Source of the DNA: Wenjunlia tyrosinilytica
GTDB taxonomy: Bacteria > Actinomycetota > Actinomycetes > Streptomycetales > Streptomycetaceae
Reading direction: 5' to 3'
DNA: 64,000 nt
NCBI RefSeq assembly: GCF_014646055.1
Contig: NZ_BMMS01000013.1
Span: 78,657-142,656 of the forward strand
Positions 9,622 through 19,183 of this stretch are shown in pieces; positions within the stretch are counted from its first letter, which is position 1, and every line of letters starts with the position of its first letter. The notes below the pieces were generated by a model, which made no database searches, was not told the DNA's origin, and was given only the letters and a program-made list of their open reading frames with translations. The translations under genes and the position numbers were made by a program.

Positions 9622-10202
9622 GCTCGGATCCGACCACCCAGCCGGTACCGGCCGCCGTCGAGCGGCAGGTCGACGCGGCCGACACCACCTTGCACAACCC
9701 CAAGCGCGCCGTGGTCTCCCTCGGGAGCAACCTCGGCAACCGCCTGGAGACCATCCAGGGCGCGGTCGACGCCCTGGAGGACACCCCCGGGCTGCGGGTG
9801 AAGGCCGTCTCCCCGGTCTACGAGACCGCGCCGTGGGGCGTGGAGGACCAGCCGAACTACTTCAACGCCGTGGTGCTGATCAAGACCACGCTGCCGCCGT
9901 CCTCGCTCCTGGAGCGGGCGGGCGCGATCGAGGAGGCGTTCCACCGTGTGCGCACCGAGCGATGGGGCGCCCGCACGATCGACGTCGACATCGTGGCCTA
10001 CCAGGACATCGTCTCCGACGACCCCCTGCTCACGCTGCCTCACCCGCGGGCACACCAGCGGGCCTTCGTTCTCGCACCGTGGCACGACGTGGACCCGGAC
10101 GCCGAACTGCCGGGCCTCGGCCCGGTGGCGAAGCTGCTCGAGGGCGTCGGCCGCGGCGGTGTCACCCCCCGCGAGGACATCGAGTTGAGACTGCCCGAGT
10201 AG
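9618..10202 (+). CDS. folK: 2-amino-4-hydroxy-6-hydroxymethyldihydropteridine pyrophosphokinase
   Basis: HPPK transfers pyrophosphate from ATP to hydroxymethyl-dihydropterin, making the FolP substrate. The core starts at RAVVSLGSNLGNR after an N-terminal extension of about 35 residues. The pterin-binding SPVYETAPWGVEDQPNYFNAVV and the metal-binding RWGARTIDVDIVAY segments are clear. The 194-residue length includes the extension, seen in other streptomycetes. The ATG overlaps the folB stop, so the pair is translationally coupled. Confidence 0.93.
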   Translation: MSSDPTTQPVPAAVERQVDAADTTLHNPKRAVVSLGSNLGNRLETIQGAVDALEDTPGLRVKAVSPVYETAPWGVEDQPNYFNAVVLIKTTLPPSSLLERAGAIEEAFHRVRTERWGARTIDVDIVAYQDIVSDDPLLTLPHPRAHQRAFVLAPWHDVDPDAELPGLGPVAKLLEGVGRGGVTPREDIELRLPE

Positions 10203-10245
10203 GGTCGCCGGAACAGGTGTCGCGAGAGCTAAGGAGCCCCCAGCG

Positions 10246-10734
10246 GTGAAGCAGCTTCGAGTGAGGGTGCTGATCGGGCTCGCCGTCGTCGCGGGCGTCC
10301 TGTCCTGGGGCGCGGCCGGGCTGTGGGACTCACTCGGCACACTGCCCAAGGTGCCGGTCGCCGCCCCCATCGTGCTGGCGATCATCGCGGTGGTCCTGGC
10401 GGCGACGGCCCTCTCGCTGCGCGCCCGGCTCAAGGCCCAGCGCGAGCGGGAGCCCGACGCCAAGGGCGTGGATCCCCTGGTGGCCGCCCGCGCCGTGGTC
10501 TTCGGGCAGGCGAGCGCGCTCGTGGCCGCGCTGGTCTCCGGGATCTACGGCGGAGCGGGGGTCTTCCTGCTCCGCGATCTGGATGTGCCCGCCCGCCGGG
10601 ACCAGGCGGTGTACGCGGGCTTCGCGGTGCTCGCGGGGATCGGGGTGGTGGTGGCCGCGCTCTTCCTGGAGCGGGTGTGCCGCCTCCCGGACGACCACGA
10701 CTCGGACGACCCCGAGGCCACCGCGCCGGCGTGA
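10246..10734 (+). CDS. DUF3180 family membrane protein
   Basis: A 162-residue protein with four predicted membrane helices (about 7-25, 40-58, 85-105 and 120-142) and short charged loops, matching the actinobacterial DUF3180 family that follows folK. The GTG start has AAGGAG 9 nt upstream. Function is unknown. It is probably the last gene of the folate operon, since the next gene is convergent. Confidence 0.8.
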   Translation: MKQLRVRVLIGLAVVAGVLSWGAAGLWDSLGTLPKVPVAAPIVLAIIAVVLAATALSLRARLKAQREREPDAKGVDPLVAARAVVFGQASALVAALVSGIYGGAGVFLLRDLDVPARRDQAVYAGFAVLAGIGVVVAALFLERVCRLPDDHDSDDPEATAPA

Positions 10735-10770
10735 GCGTCCCTCGCGTCCGACCGGCTCGGGCGGGCCGGC

Positions 10771-11931
10771 TCAGATGGCGCTGATCGAGTCGAACTCCAC
10801 CTCGGCGCGGCTGACGCCCTCGGTGTCGGCGTCGATGGAGCGGCGCAGCGCCTCGTGCAGGCGGGCGGGGGTCAGGACCCCGAGGAAGCGCTCCCCGTCG
10901 ACGACGGCTATCCATCCGGCGTCGTGCTGGAGCATGACGCTGAACGCCTGCTTGAGATTGGAGCCGACGGGCAGCCATGCCTCCATACGGCGCGCCTGCT
11001 CGCCAACGGTCTTGACCGTGGCGCCGCGCAGGGCGTCGGCGGAGACCCAGCCGTGCAGAGTGCCGTCGCGGTCGAGGACGACGGCCCAGCGGGCGCCCTC
11101 GGCGTCGAGCCGCTCGACGGTCGCGGCGACGGGGTCCTCGATCCGCACCACGGGCGGCTGCTCGAGGTCCCCGCTCTGGATCTCGGTGACCGACAGCCGC
11201 TTCAGACCCCGGTCCGCGCCCACGAAGTCCGCTACGTAGGGGGTGGCGGGAGCACCGAGGACGGTGGCGGGCGGGTCGAACTGCTCGATCCTGCCCTCCC
11301 CGTAGACGGCTATCCGGTCGCCGAGCCGCACGGCCTCCTCGATGTCGTGTGTGACGAAGAGCACAGTCTTGCGGACGGCGGCCTGGAGCCTGAGGAACTC
11401 GCTCTGCAGCCGCTCGCGCACCACCGGGTCCACGGCGCCGAAGGGCTCGTCCATCAGGAGGACGGGCGGGTCGGCGGCGAGCGCCCTGGCCACGCCGACG
11501 CGCTGGCGCTGGCCGCCGGAGAGCTGTTCGGGGTAGCGGTCGCCGAACGTCCCGGGGTCGAGCCCGACGAGGTCCAGCAGTTCCGCGGCGCGGGCGCGGG
11601 CCTTGGCGCGCTTCCAGCCGAGCAGGGCCGGAACGGTGGCGGTGTTGTCCAGGACCGTCTTGTGCGGGAAGAGTCCGACCTGCTGGATCACGTATCCGAT
11701 GCGGCGGCGCAGGCGCACCGGGTCGACCGTCGCGATGTCCTCCCCGTCGAGGAGGATCCGGCCCGAGGTGGGCTCGATGAGGCGGTTGACCATCTTCATC
11801 GTCGTGGTCTTGCCGCAGCCCGAGGGCCCCACCAGGGTGACCAGTTCGCCCTCGGCGACCTCGAAGGACAGGTCGTCCACGGCGGTGGTGCCGTCCGGGT
11901 AGCGCTTCGTCACGTGCTCGAACCGGATCAT
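10771..11931 (-). CDS. Glycine betaine/choline-type ABC transporter, ATP-binding protein with CBS domains
   Basis: This ATPase (386 residues) belongs to the ProV/OpuCA family. Walker A GPSGCGKTT is near residue 36, the signature LSGGQRQRVGVARAL near 135, and Walker B VLLMDEPFGAVD follows. Two C-terminal CBS-like repeats (about 250-380) include DAGWIAVVDGERFLGVLTPARL. In OpuA-type systems such domains sense ionic strength. It is divergent from the two permeases and lipoprotein with which it should form an importer. The start MIRFEHVTKRYPDG was chosen over longer N-termini because it matches the family start. Confidence 0.88.
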   Translation of the reverse strand: MIRFEHVTKRYPDGTTAVDDLSFEVAEGELVTLVGPSGCGKTTTMKMVNRLIEPTSGRILLDGEDIATVDPVRLRRRIGYVIQQVGLFPHKTVLDNTATVPALLGWKRAKARARAAELLDLVGLDPGTFGDRYPEQLSGGQRQRVGVARALAADPPVLLMDEPFGAVDPVVRERLQSEFLRLQAAVRKTVLFVTHDIEEAVRLGDRIAVYGEGRIEQFDPPATVLGAPATPYVADFVGADRGLKRLSVTEIQSGDLEQPPVVRIEDPVAATVERLDAEGARWAVVLDRDGTLHGWVSADALRGATVKTVGEQARRMEAWLPVGSNLKQAFSVMLQHDAGWIAVVDGERFLGVLTPARLHEALRRSIDADTEGVSRAEVEFDSISAI

Positions 11932-12021
11932 CGTTCCCCATAGGGTGCGGCTGGGCCCCGGAGGGCGGCGTTGTCGTCGACCGTACCGTGACCGCTTCGG
12001 GCGGTTGTCGGTGCCGCACGC

Positions 12022-12027
12022 TAGTCT
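12022..12027 (+). promoter_or_regulatory. Possible -10 box of the ABC permease operon
   Basis: TAGTCT lies 51 nt before the first permease start in the 147-bp divergent gap. It would give a leader of about 45 nt containing the GGGGAGG Shine-Dalgarno at 12063-12069. Confidence 0.4.
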
Positions 12028-12078
12028 CTGGCTTTCACGAGCCGAACGGCATCCGAACACACGGGGAGGTGGTGCCGC

Positions 12079-12828
12079 GTGGTCCTCGCTTCCGCCTCGG
12101 CGCGTCCTCTCGCCGCCTCCGGCAACTGCCTCGTCACCAATGAGTGGGTCTGCCCCGAATATGTGCGCTCGCGCAAGCAGGAGTTGATCGACGCCACCGT
12201 GCAGCATTTGCAGCTGTCCTCGGTGTCGGTGCTGATCGGCCTCCTCCTGGCCTTCCCGCTCGCGCTGGTCGCCCGGCGCTGGCGCGCGAGCGCCGGTCCC
12301 GTGCTGGGCGTCACCACGATCCTCTACACGATCCCGTCGCTGGCGATGTTCTCGATCCTGGTGCCCTTCCTGGGGCTGGCGGCGTCGGTCACCGTGACGG
12401 GCCTGGTGCTCTACTCACTGACGATCCTGGTGCGCAACATCCTCGCGGGCCTGCAAGGGGTGCCCGAGGACGTCCGCGAGGCCGCGCGCGGCATGGGCTA
12501 CGGGCCGCTGCGGCTCCTGCTCGGTGTCGAGGTGCGGCTGGCGCTGCCGACGATCTTCGCCGGGCTGCGGATCGCCACGGTCTCCACGATCTCCCTGGTC
12601 ACCATCGGCGGGATCATCGACCACGGCGGTCTGGGCAATCTGATCTACGAGGGGAATCAGAGCCTGTTCAAGGCCGAGGTGCTCACCGCCTCCGTGCTGT
12701 GCGTCGTCATCGCGATCACCGCCGACCTTCTCCTGCTGGGAGTGCAGCGCCTGCTGACCCCATGGGCGAACGCCGGAAAGCAGTCGCGCTTCCGGCGCCG
12801 CGCCACGACCGTCGAGGCGATGCCGTGA
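12079..12828 (+). CDS. ABC transporter permease, glycine betaine/choline type (first)
   Basis: A 249-residue inner-membrane permease of the OpuCB/ProW type with about six helices. The EAA loop is visible as GVPEDVREAARGMGYGPLRLLLGVEVRLALP, the segment that docks on the ATPase. The unusual soluble N-terminus (residues 1-45) contains NCLVTNEWVCPEY with two Cys. The GTG start has GGGGAGG 9 nt upstream. The stop overlaps the second permease start by 4 bp. Confidence 0.88.
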   Translation: MVLASASARPLAASGNCLVTNEWVCPEYVRSRKQELIDATVQHLQLSSVSVLIGLLLAFPLALVARRWRASAGPVLGVTTILYTIPSLAMFSILVPFLGLAASVTVTGLVLYSLTILVRNILAGLQGVPEDVREAARGMGYGPLRLLLGVEVRLALPTIFAGLRIATVSTISLVTIGGIIDHGGLGNLIYEGNQSLFKAEVLTASVLCVVIAITADLLLLGVQRLLTPWANAGKQSRFRRRATTVEAMP

Positions 12829-13547
12829 ACAAGATCACCGGAGCCTGGAGCTGGCTGACCACGAGTTCGCACTGGTCGGGTGTCGACGGGGTGTGGAACC
12901 GGCTGGGCGAGCATCTGTTCCTCACCGTGGTCTGCATGCTGATCTCCTGCGCCGTCGCCCTGCCGATCGGGCTCGCCCTCGGGCACCTCGGCAAGGGAGG
13001 CACCCTGGCGATCAACGTCTCCAATGTCGGCCGGGCCGTGCCCACCTTCGCCGTCCTCGTCCTGCTCCTGATACTGCTCGGCACGGGCTCGCAGTGGCCG
13101 ACCATCCTCGCGCTCGTGCTGTTCGCCGTCCCCCCGCTGCTGACCAACACCTATGTGGGGATGCGCGAGGTGGACCGCGATGTCGTGCAGGCGGCGCGCG
13201 GCATGGGGATGACCGGCGGCCAGATGCTGTGGCGGGTCGAGCTTCCGCTGGCCATGCCGCTGATCATGACCGGCGTGCGTTCGGCGGCCGTGCAGGTCGT
13301 GGCCACCGCGACGGTCGCAGCCATCCCCGGCGGCGGAGGGCTCGGAAGAATCATCACCGCGGGCTTCTCCAACTTCGACACCCCGCAGGTCTTCGCGGGC
13401 GCCGTCCTCGTGGCCGTGCTCGCCCTGCTCGTCGAAGCCCTCTTCGTGGGCGGCCAGTGGCTGCTGGATCCGGCGCGCCGCCGCAGGCGCCGGACCGCGG
13501 TCTGTAGCGGCCCGGCGGGCGCAGCCCCGGCCGATGCGCCCGCGTGA
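12825..13547 (+). CDS. ABC transporter permease, glycine betaine/choline type (second)
   Basis: A 240-residue paralogue of the preceding permease. It has an EAA loop (EVDRDVVQAARGMGMTGGQMLWRVELPLAMP), about five to six membrane helices and the family IPGGGGLGRIITAGF segment. The GTG start overlaps the upstream stop by 4 bp, so the two permeases are probably made in equal amounts as a heterodimer. The C-terminus ends in a basic and Ala/Pro-rich tail. Confidence 0.88.
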   Translation: MNKITGAWSWLTTSSHWSGVDGVWNRLGEHLFLTVVCMLISCAVALPIGLALGHLGKGGTLAINVSNVGRAVPTFAVLVLLLILLGTGSQWPTILALVLFAVPPLLTNTYVGMREVDRDVVQAARGMGMTGGQMLWRVELPLAMPLIMTGVRSAAVQVVATATVAAIPGGGGLGRIITAGFSNFDTPQVFAGAVLVAVLALLVEALFVGGQWLLDPARRRRRRTAVCSGPAGAAPADAPA

Positions 13548-13677
13548 TCCACGGGTGCCCGCCGGAGCCCGTCGGGGATTCCCTCGGGCGCAGCCCGCTT
13601 TTCGCCAGTCCTGTCCATCCGCGGGGAATCACGAAGACGTGGCACCGCGCAGGCGTGGAACTACCGAAGACCTCGAA

Positions 13678-14670
13678 ATGAATGGTGACTTGAGCATGAG
13701 CGCAATCACAGCCGGTACAGCGAGAAGGCGCGGCGCGGTCGCGGTGGCGGCAGGCATCGCCCTGGCGCTGACCCTGGCCGGATGCGGCGGCGGTGACGAC
13801 CTGGAGAAGAAGGGCGGCTCGTCGGGCGGCAGCGGCGAGAAGGGCGATCTGGTGATCGGCTCCGCCGGATTCACCGAGAGCGCCATCCTGGCCGAGCTGT
13901 ACGCGCAGATTCTGAGCAAGGACGGCTACAAGACGTCGATCCAGAAGGCCGCCACCCGCGAACTCCTCGAGCCCGCCCTGGAGAAGGGCCAGATCGACAT
14001 CACCCCGGAGTACGCCGCCACCCTCGCCGAATTCCTCAATGGCAAGGCCAATGGGCCCAACGCCAAGCCCGTCGCCTCGCCCGACGTCAACGTCACGATG
14101 AACGAACTGCGCAAGCTCACCGAGCCGCGCGGTCTGCGGGTACTGGCGGCCGGGCAGGCCGTGGACCAGAACGCGTTCGCGGTGCAGAAGGAGTTCGCCG
14201 ACAAGCACCACCTCAAGACCCTCTCGGACCTGGGCAAGTCCAAGCTGAAGATCAAGCTGGCGGCGGGCGACGAATGCCCCAAGCGGCCGTTCTGCCAGCC
14301 GGGTCTGGAGAAGACCTACGGCATCGACATCACGCAGGTCGACCCCAAGGGCGTCGGCACCCCGCAGGCCAAGCAGGCGGTCAAGGACGGCACGGACCAG
14401 CTGGTGCTGACCACGACGACCGACGCGACGCTCGACCAGTTCGGCCTGGTGGTGCTCGAGGACGACAAGAAGCTGCAGAACGCCGACAACATCGTGGCGG
14501 TCGTCAACGCCAAGGACGCGGGCAGCGCCAAGATCGCCGCCCACCTCGAGAAGCTCACCAAGGCCCTCACCACCGCGGATCTGACCGAGCTGAACAAGAA
14601 GGTCGACGGCGAGCGGCAGAAGCCGGCGGACGTCGCCAAGGAGTACCTGCAGAGCAAGGGCCTGATCTGA
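13678..14670 (+). CDS. Glycine betaine/choline ABC transporter substrate-binding lipoprotein
   Basis: A 330-residue solute-binding protein of the OpuAC/OpuCC type. A lipoprotein signal with lipobox LAGC lies around residue 38, followed by a Gly/Ser/Lys linker and LVIGSAGFTESAILAELYAQIL, the typical start of the mature domain. The ligand could be a quaternary amine, but aromatic-cage residues cannot be assigned by eye. The family also includes thiol-betaine (ergothioneine-type) binders. The ATG at 13696 is an alternative start. The 130-bp gap from the permease carries no obvious terminator. Confidence 0.85.
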   Translation: MNGDLSMSAITAGTARRRGAVAVAAGIALALTLAGCGGGDDLEKKGGSSGGSGEKGDLVIGSAGFTESAILAELYAQILSKDGYKTSIQKAATRELLEPALEKGQIDITPEYAATLAEFLNGKANGPNAKPVASPDVNVTMNELRKLTEPRGLRVLAAGQAVDQNAFAVQKEFADKHHLKTLSDLGKSKLKIKLAAGDECPKRPFCQPGLEKTYGIDITQVDPKGVGTPQAKQAVKDGTDQLVLTTTTDATLDQFGLVVLEDDKKLQNADNIVAVVNAKDAGSAKIAAHLEKLTKALTTADLTELNKKVDGERQKPADVAKEYLQSKGLI

Positions 14671-14895
14671 CGCCCGCGCCCTGGATTTGATCCCTGGCTT
14701 GATCCCATGACCCGATCCGAGGCCCGTCCAGGGCCTCAGTGAGGGGCCGGCCGAGTGCCTGAGCGTGGGCCTGAGCGAGGGGCCGGGCCTGTGGGGGAGG
14801 ACGCCTCCGTTTAACGGAGGGTGTCCAATCGAACGCGTGGTGTAATAGTCGTGTTTCGAATGGGCCGCCATCCCCCACAGGCCCCTTTTGCACGC

Positions 14896-14901
14896 TAAAT
14901 T
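14896..14901 (+). promoter_or_regulatory. -10 box TAAATT of a leaderless mRNA
   Basis: TAAATT is followed by 7 nt and the ATG at 14909, with no Shine-Dalgarno. The preceding 200 bp (14671-14890) are repetitive but contain no gene. Confidence 0.5.
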
Positions 14902-14908
14902 TCAGGCC

Positions 14909-15964
14909 ATGCCACGTGGACGACACCGCAACTCATCGACGCTGCGCAGGTACCTTCCCTCGCTGTCGGCTGCAGCGCTGGCTACCACCTGCGCCGGTGG
15001 CGCCTGGCTCATCGCCGATCCGCTGGTGCTCCGCGTGTTCGTGGCGGCGGCAGCGGCCGCCGCCTGCACAGGCGCGGTCCTGGTGCGTGAGCGGGACCGC
15101 GCCGCAGAACTGGAGCTGAGTCGGCTTCAGACCCTGCGCACCCGCGACGAGTTCCGCTACGACGAGCGGATCGCGGAGCTGGAGTGCGATTTGGAGGAGT
15201 TCCGCGAGATCCGCGCCCGCTACGCGCGCAAGCTCAATGGCAAACGCTCCGAACTGGCCAAGCTGCGGGGCGAGCACGCCGGCCTGCTGAGGCGCTACGC
15301 GACCGCCGAGGCGGATCGGGCGACCGCTTTGGAGTCGGTGCGGCTGGCGCTGGGCCCGGGGCCCTCGGCGTCCCCGCTGTCCCCGTCCGCGTTCCTCAAG
15401 GCCAACGCGGCCCTCAACGCGCTCGAGCACAATGCCGCGGTGCAGAGCGCCGTCGCCGAGCAGCACTCCCGCGCGGAGTCCGAGGCGGATTCGGCCGACA
15501 TCGAGGCCATGTCCGAGGCGTCCGGGGCGTCGGCGTCGTCCGGGGCTCCCGTCGGCGGGCAGCCGCAGGCCGGTTCGCCCTCCGAGGCGGAGCCGCCGTC
15601 CGGGAGCGAGGACACGCGTGAGTCCGCGGGCGAACAGGGCATCGGTGCGGACGCGCTCCGGCCGACCCGTCCGCAGGCCCCCGTCAACACGGCCGTGGCC
15701 ATCGTTCCGCCGTCGGCCCAGCGCGGGCGGCGCACAAGGTCGCCCGAGCCCGGCTTCGACTACTTCGGCACCCAGCGGGCACTGCCCGCCGCCGCCCGCC
15801 CGGCGGGGGAGCTGACGAGCGGCAAGTCGCCGCGCATCGAGGAGGAGGACCTCGCCGACGTCGTCGGCGAGGAGATCAGCCGGGCCGAGGCGTCCCTCAT
15901 CGACCTCACCGAGCACGACGAGACGGAGACCATCGACGTGCGGGAGCTGCGCGCTCTGTCGTAG
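14909..15964 (+). CDS. Membrane-anchored coiled-coil protein of unknown function
   Basis: A 351-residue protein not assigned to a named family. A basic N-terminus precedes two hydrophobic helices (about 20-38 and 42-62). A charged heptad-rich stretch of about 80 residues (ELELSRLQTLRTRDEFRYDERIAELE onward) should form a coiled coil. The rest is low-complexity Ala/Ser/Glu/Pro sequence ending in an acidic tail (EEEDLADVVGEEISRAEASL). Two helices followed by a cytoplasmic coiled coil suggests a scaffold or division-type protein, but this is inference only. The start was set by the leaderless promoter; a TTG at 14888 is less likely. Confidence 0.7.
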   Translation: MPRGRHRNSSTLRRYLPSLSAAALATTCAGGAWLIADPLVLRVFVAAAAAAACTGAVLVRERDRAAELELSRLQTLRTRDEFRYDERIAELECDLEEFREIRARYARKLNGKRSELAKLRGEHAGLLRRYATAEADRATALESVRLALGPGPSASPLSPSAFLKANAALNALEHNAAVQSAVAEQHSRAESEADSADIEAMSEASGASASSGAPVGGQPQAGSPSEAEPPSGSEDTRESAGEQGIGADALRPTRPQAPVNTAVAIVPPSAQRGRRTRSPEPGFDYFGTQRALPAAARPAGELTSGKSPRIEEEDLADVVGEEISRAEASLIDLTEHDETETIDVRELRALS

Positions 15965-16085
15965 AGCCGGCGGTCCCAGCGCCAGTGCCCCCCCGTGATC
16001 GTGGTCGCAGTGCTCGGGGCTGTTGCGCTCGTTGCCGTTGCCGTTGCCGCGGACCACGCGCCGCCCGCGCGCTCGTACGCGCGCC

Positions 16086-16124
16086 GTCACTTGTCGACGT
16101 CACTTGTGGACGTCACTTGTCGAC
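16086..16124. repeat. Three 13-bp tandem copies spanning the nuoD2 stop codon
   Basis: GTCACTTGTCGAC, GTCACTTGTGGAC and GTCACTTGTCGAC lie head to tail at 16086-16098, 16099-16111 and 16112-16124. On the minus strand each unit carries the last nuoD2 codons and its stop, so the gene end has been copied twice downstream. Confidence 0.85.
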
Positions 16125-17255
16125 GTCGCCGACGACGAAGAACATCGACCCGAGGATCGCCACCATGTCGGCGACGAGCGTGCCGGGCAGGAGCTCGGTC
16201 AGCACCTGGATGTTGTTGAAGGAGGCGGAGCGCAGCTTCATCCGCCACGGCGTCTTGTCGCCCTTGGAGACCAGGTAGTACCCGTTGAGGCCCAGGGGGT
16301 TCTCGGTCCAGGCGTAGGTGTGGCCCTCGGGTGCCTTGAGGACCTTCGGCAGCCGCTGGTTGATCGGGCCGGGCGGCAGCTCCGCGAGGCGGGCCAGGCA
16401 GGCGTCGGCGATGTCCAGGGAGTTGTGCGTCTGCTCCAGCAGGCATTCGAAGCGGGCCAGGCAGTCGCCCTCGGTCCGCGTCACCACCTTCAGCACGTCC
16501 CCCAGCTCGCCGTACGCCAGATAGGGCTCGTCGCGGCGCAGGTCGAAGTCGACGCCGGAGCCGCGGGCGATGGGTCCGCTGACCCCGTAGGCGTGCACGG
16601 TCTCGGGGGGCAGGACGCCGACGCCGCGGGTGCGGCCGCGGAAGATCTCATTGCCCATGACCAGGTCGTCGAGGCGGTCCATGTGCGCGCGGACCTCGGC
16701 GACGGTGGCGCGGGCGCGGCCGGTCCAGCCGTTGGGCAGATCCTCCTTGAGGCCTCCGACGCGGTTGAACATGTAGTGCATCCGGCCGCCCGAGACCTCC
16801 TCCATGAGGTGCTGGAGCTTCTCGCGCTCGGTGAATGCGTAGAAGATCGGGGTGATGCCGCCGAGCTCGAGCGGATAGGACCCGAGGAACATCAGGTGGT
16901 TGAGCACCCGGTTCAGTTCGGCCAGGAGCGTGCGCGTCCACACCGCGCGCTCGGGCACCTCCATGCCGATCATGCGCTCGACGGCCAGGACCACGCCGAG
17001 CTCGTTGCAGAACGCCGACAGCCAGTCGTGGCGGTTGGCGAGCATGATGATCTGCCGGTAGTCACGAGCCTCGAAGAGCTTCTCCGCGCCCCGGTGCATA
17101 TAGCCGATCACCGGCTCCGCGCTGATGATCCGCTCGCCGTCCAGGACGAGCCGGAGCCGCAGCACCCCATGGGTCGAAGGGTGCTGGGGGCCGATGTTCA
17201 GCACCATGTCAGTGGTGTCCGCGGCCCCGCCGATGCCGACTGTCGTCTCCGTCAT
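16113..17255 (-). CDS. nuoD2: NADH-quinone oxidoreductase subunit D, second copy (NuoD2)
   Basis: This 380-residue homologue of the 49-kDa complex I subunit is encoded away from any other nuo gene. It aligns without gaps to the family core through [13 protein letters not shown] (22-34) and HRGAEKL (54-60). Quinone-site His29 and Arg75 are conserved, but the Tyr that binds the quinone head group in mitochondrial and Thermus enzymes is Trp78, and bovine Asp160 is Glu130. The C-terminal GDVDK is normal, but the usual DPVM just before it reads MFFVV. Streptomycetes are known to carry a lone nuoD2 beside the full nuo operon. Its partner subunits are uncertain. The start is set by MTETTVG; a weak CAGACT -10 lies 7 nt upstream. 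Confidence 0.9.
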   Translation of the reverse strand: MTETTVGIGGAADTTDMVLNIGPQHPSTHGVLRLRLVLDGERIISAEPVIGYMHRGAEKLFEARDYRQIIMLANRHDWLSAFCNELGVVLAVERMIGMEVPERAVWTRTLLAELNRVLNHLMFLGSYPLELGGITPIFYAFTEREKLQHLMEEVSGGRMHYMFNRVGGLKEDLPNGWTGRARATVAEVRAHMDRLDDLVMGNEIFRGRTRGVGVLPPETVHAYGVSGPIARGSGVDFDLRRDEPYLAYGELGDVLKVVTRTEGDCLARFECLLEQTHNSLDIADACLARLAELPPGPINQRLPKVLKAPEGHTYAWTENPLGLNGYYLVSKGDKTPWRMKLRSASFNNIQVLTELLPGTLVADMVAILGSMFFVVGDVDK

Positions 17256-17288
17256 GGCGTTAAGTCTGCCACTGCCGGGTCGCGGCCC

Positions 17289-17294
17289 TATGGT
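17289..17294 (+). promoter_or_regulatory. -10 box TATGGT of the leaderless PH-domain operon
   Basis: TATGGT is 6 nt before the ATG at 17301 and no Shine-Dalgarno is present. The divergent gap to nuoD2 is only 45 bp and holds both promoters. Confidence 0.5.
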
Positions 17295-17300
17295 GGCCGC

Positions 17301-17786
17301 ATGGATGCCGCATTCGCACCTCCTGGAGCGCACTGGACGGGCCTTCCTGATGTGCTGCTGCGCATGCGGCGACTGCTCCTGCTGGCGGTGGCCGTTCCGG
17401 CGACCGCGGTGGTGGGCGCGCTGCTCGCCGGGCTGGCGGGGCCGGGATGGGCCGCGCTCGTGCTCGTTCCCCTGGCCGTGACCGCGTGGTGGTGGCGGGC
17501 GCTGGGGCGGAACTGGAGCTCGTGGGGTTACGCCGAGCGCGAGGACGATCTGCTGCTGCGGCACGGTGTGCTGCGACGCACTCTCACGGTGGTGCCCTAC
17601 GGGCGGATGCAGCTCGTGGAGGTCGTCTCGGGGCCGCTGGAGCGGCGGTTCGGGATCGCGGCCGTCGTCCTGCACACCGCCGCCGCGGCGACGGACGCCC
17701 GCATACCCGGCCTGCTGCCGCAGGAGGCGGCGCGGCTGAGAGACCGGCTGACGGCGTTGGGCGAGGCCCGCTCGGCGGGTCTGTGA
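17301..17786 (+). CDS. PH-domain membrane protein, YdbS-like
   Basis: A 161-residue protein with two membrane helices (about 24-68) followed by one bacterial PH (bPH2/DUF304) domain. The domain signature is the block [41 protein letters not shown], read here in parts. It overlaps the next gene by one base and is the usual small partner of a YdbT-like protein. The biochemical role is unknown; B. subtilis YdbS/YdbT have been linked to resistance to a class of antimicrobial peptides. Confidence 0.85.
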   Translation: MDAAFAPPGAHWTGLPDVLLRMRRLLLLAVAVPATAVVGALLAGLAGPGWAALVLVPLAVTAWWWRALGRNWSSWGYAEREDDLLLRHGVLRRTLTVVPYGRMQLVEVVSGPLERRFGIAAVVLHTAAAATDARIPGLLPQEAARLRDRLTALGEARSAGL

Positions 17787-19171
17787 TGGCCAAGGAATTC
17801 CGCAGGCTCCATCCCATCACGCCCTGGCGCAGGGCGTGGGCGGTGCTCGCGGGAGTCGCCGCGGCCTTCCTGCACGACCTCCACCAGGCCGAGGAGTACC
17901 GCGACGCCCTGTCCACCGTCTGGGGGCTGGCCGCGCTGCTGGCGCTGGCGCTGGCGGCGTTCGGCTACGGATTCACCTCGTGGTGGTTCACCAGCTACCG
18001 GATCGACGAGACGGAGCTGCGGGTCGCCACCGGGGTGCTGTTCCGCCGCACCAAGCACTTCCGTATCGACCGCCTCCAGGCCGTGGACATCAACCGCCCG
18101 CTCGTCGGGCGGCTGCTGGGAGTGGCCAAGCTCCAGCTCGACCTCGCGGGCGGCAAGGACGAGCTCGCCTACCTGACGGAGCGGGACGCGCGCGAGCTGC
18201 GCTCGGAGCTGCTGGCACGGGCGGCCGGGGTGGCGCCGGACAGCGGTGAGGCTCCGGAGCGGGAACTGGTGAAGGTCCCGCCGAAGGAACTGATGGTCTC
18301 CATCGGGCTCAAGCTCACCACGTGGTGGGCCGTGATCGGATCGCTCGCGCTGGCGCTGATCCCGGCGCTGCTCTCCGGCAACTGGCTCCTGGTGCTGTTC
18401 GCCGTGCCCGCCCTGGCCACGGCGGCGCGGGTGACATTCCTGAAGTACATGCGCGAGTTCGGCTGGACCGTCGCCGAGTCGCCGGACGGGCTGCGGATCG
18501 ACTACGGCCTGCTGGACCGGTCCCACGAGACGGTGCCGCCGGGGCGGGTGCAGTCGCTGTGCTTCCAGCAGCCCCTGCTGTGGCGCGGGCGCGACTGGAT
18601 GCGGGTCCACATGGCCGTGGCGGGCAGTCGCAACAACGTGCTGTTGCCCGTGGCCCCGAGGGAGGTGGCGCTGGGCACGGCGGCGAGGATCCTGCCGGGG
18701 GTGGACATCGCCGCGGTGCTGACCCGCCCGGTGCCCAGGCGCGCGCGATGGCGTGCGCCTCTGTGGTGGCGGGGGCTGGCGTGCGGGGCGGACGGGGACG
18801 TCTTCGTGGTGCGGCACGGTGTGCTGGGCCGCACGGTCAGTGTGATGCCTCACGCGAAGGTCCAGAGCGTGCGCCGCACGCAGGGGCCTTGGCAGCGCGG
18901 CCTCGGCCTGGCGAGCGTCCACCTCGACGCGGCCGCGGGCTCCACCCTGACGGCTTCCCACCGCGATGCCGAGGAGGCGGACCGCATCGTCTCCGCCCAA
19001 TCCGAACGCAGCAGGATCGGCCGCCGCAACGCCCTCCCGGAACGCTGGATGTCCACCCCGGTCCCCGCCCCGGCCCCGGACGACTCGAGGGAGGGTCGGC
19101 CCGACCCCGGAACCGACGGCCGGCCCCCGGACCGTCCCTCGGAGAAGGACGGCCTGGTTCCCCCGAACTGA
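17786..19171 (+). CDS. PH-domain membrane protein, YdbT-like
   Basis: The larger 461-residue partner carries paired membrane helices near 12-60 and 175-215 and repeated bPH2 domains. The repeats are [59 protein letters not shown] and [25 protein letters not shown], each given only as a landmark. The ATG shares a base with the upstream stop, so the pair is coupled. The C-terminal 45 residues are Pro/Asp-rich and probably disordered. Confidence 0.85.
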   Translation: MAKEFRRLHPITPWRRAWAVLAGVAAAFLHDLHQAEEYRDALSTVWGLAALLALALAAFGYGFTSWWFTSYRIDETELRVATGVLFRRTKHFRIDRLQAVDINRPLVGRLLGVAKLQLDLAGGKDELAYLTERDARELRSELLARAAGVAPDSGEAPERELVKVPPKELMVSIGLKLTTWWAVIGSLALALIPALLSGNWLLVLFAVPALATAARVTFLKYMREFGWTVAESPDGLRIDYGLLDRSHETVPPGRVQSLCFQQPLLWRGRDWMRVHMAVAGSRNNVLLPVAPREVALGTAARILPGVDIAAVLTRPVPRRARWRAPLWWRGLACGADGDVFVVRHGVLGRTVSVMPHAKVQSVRRTQGPWQRGLGLASVHLDAAAGSTLTASHRDAEEADRIVSAQSERSRIGRRNALPERWMSTPVPAPAPDDSREGRPDPGTDGRPPDRPSEKDGLVPPN

Positions 19172-19183
19172 GCGAGCGCGGCC

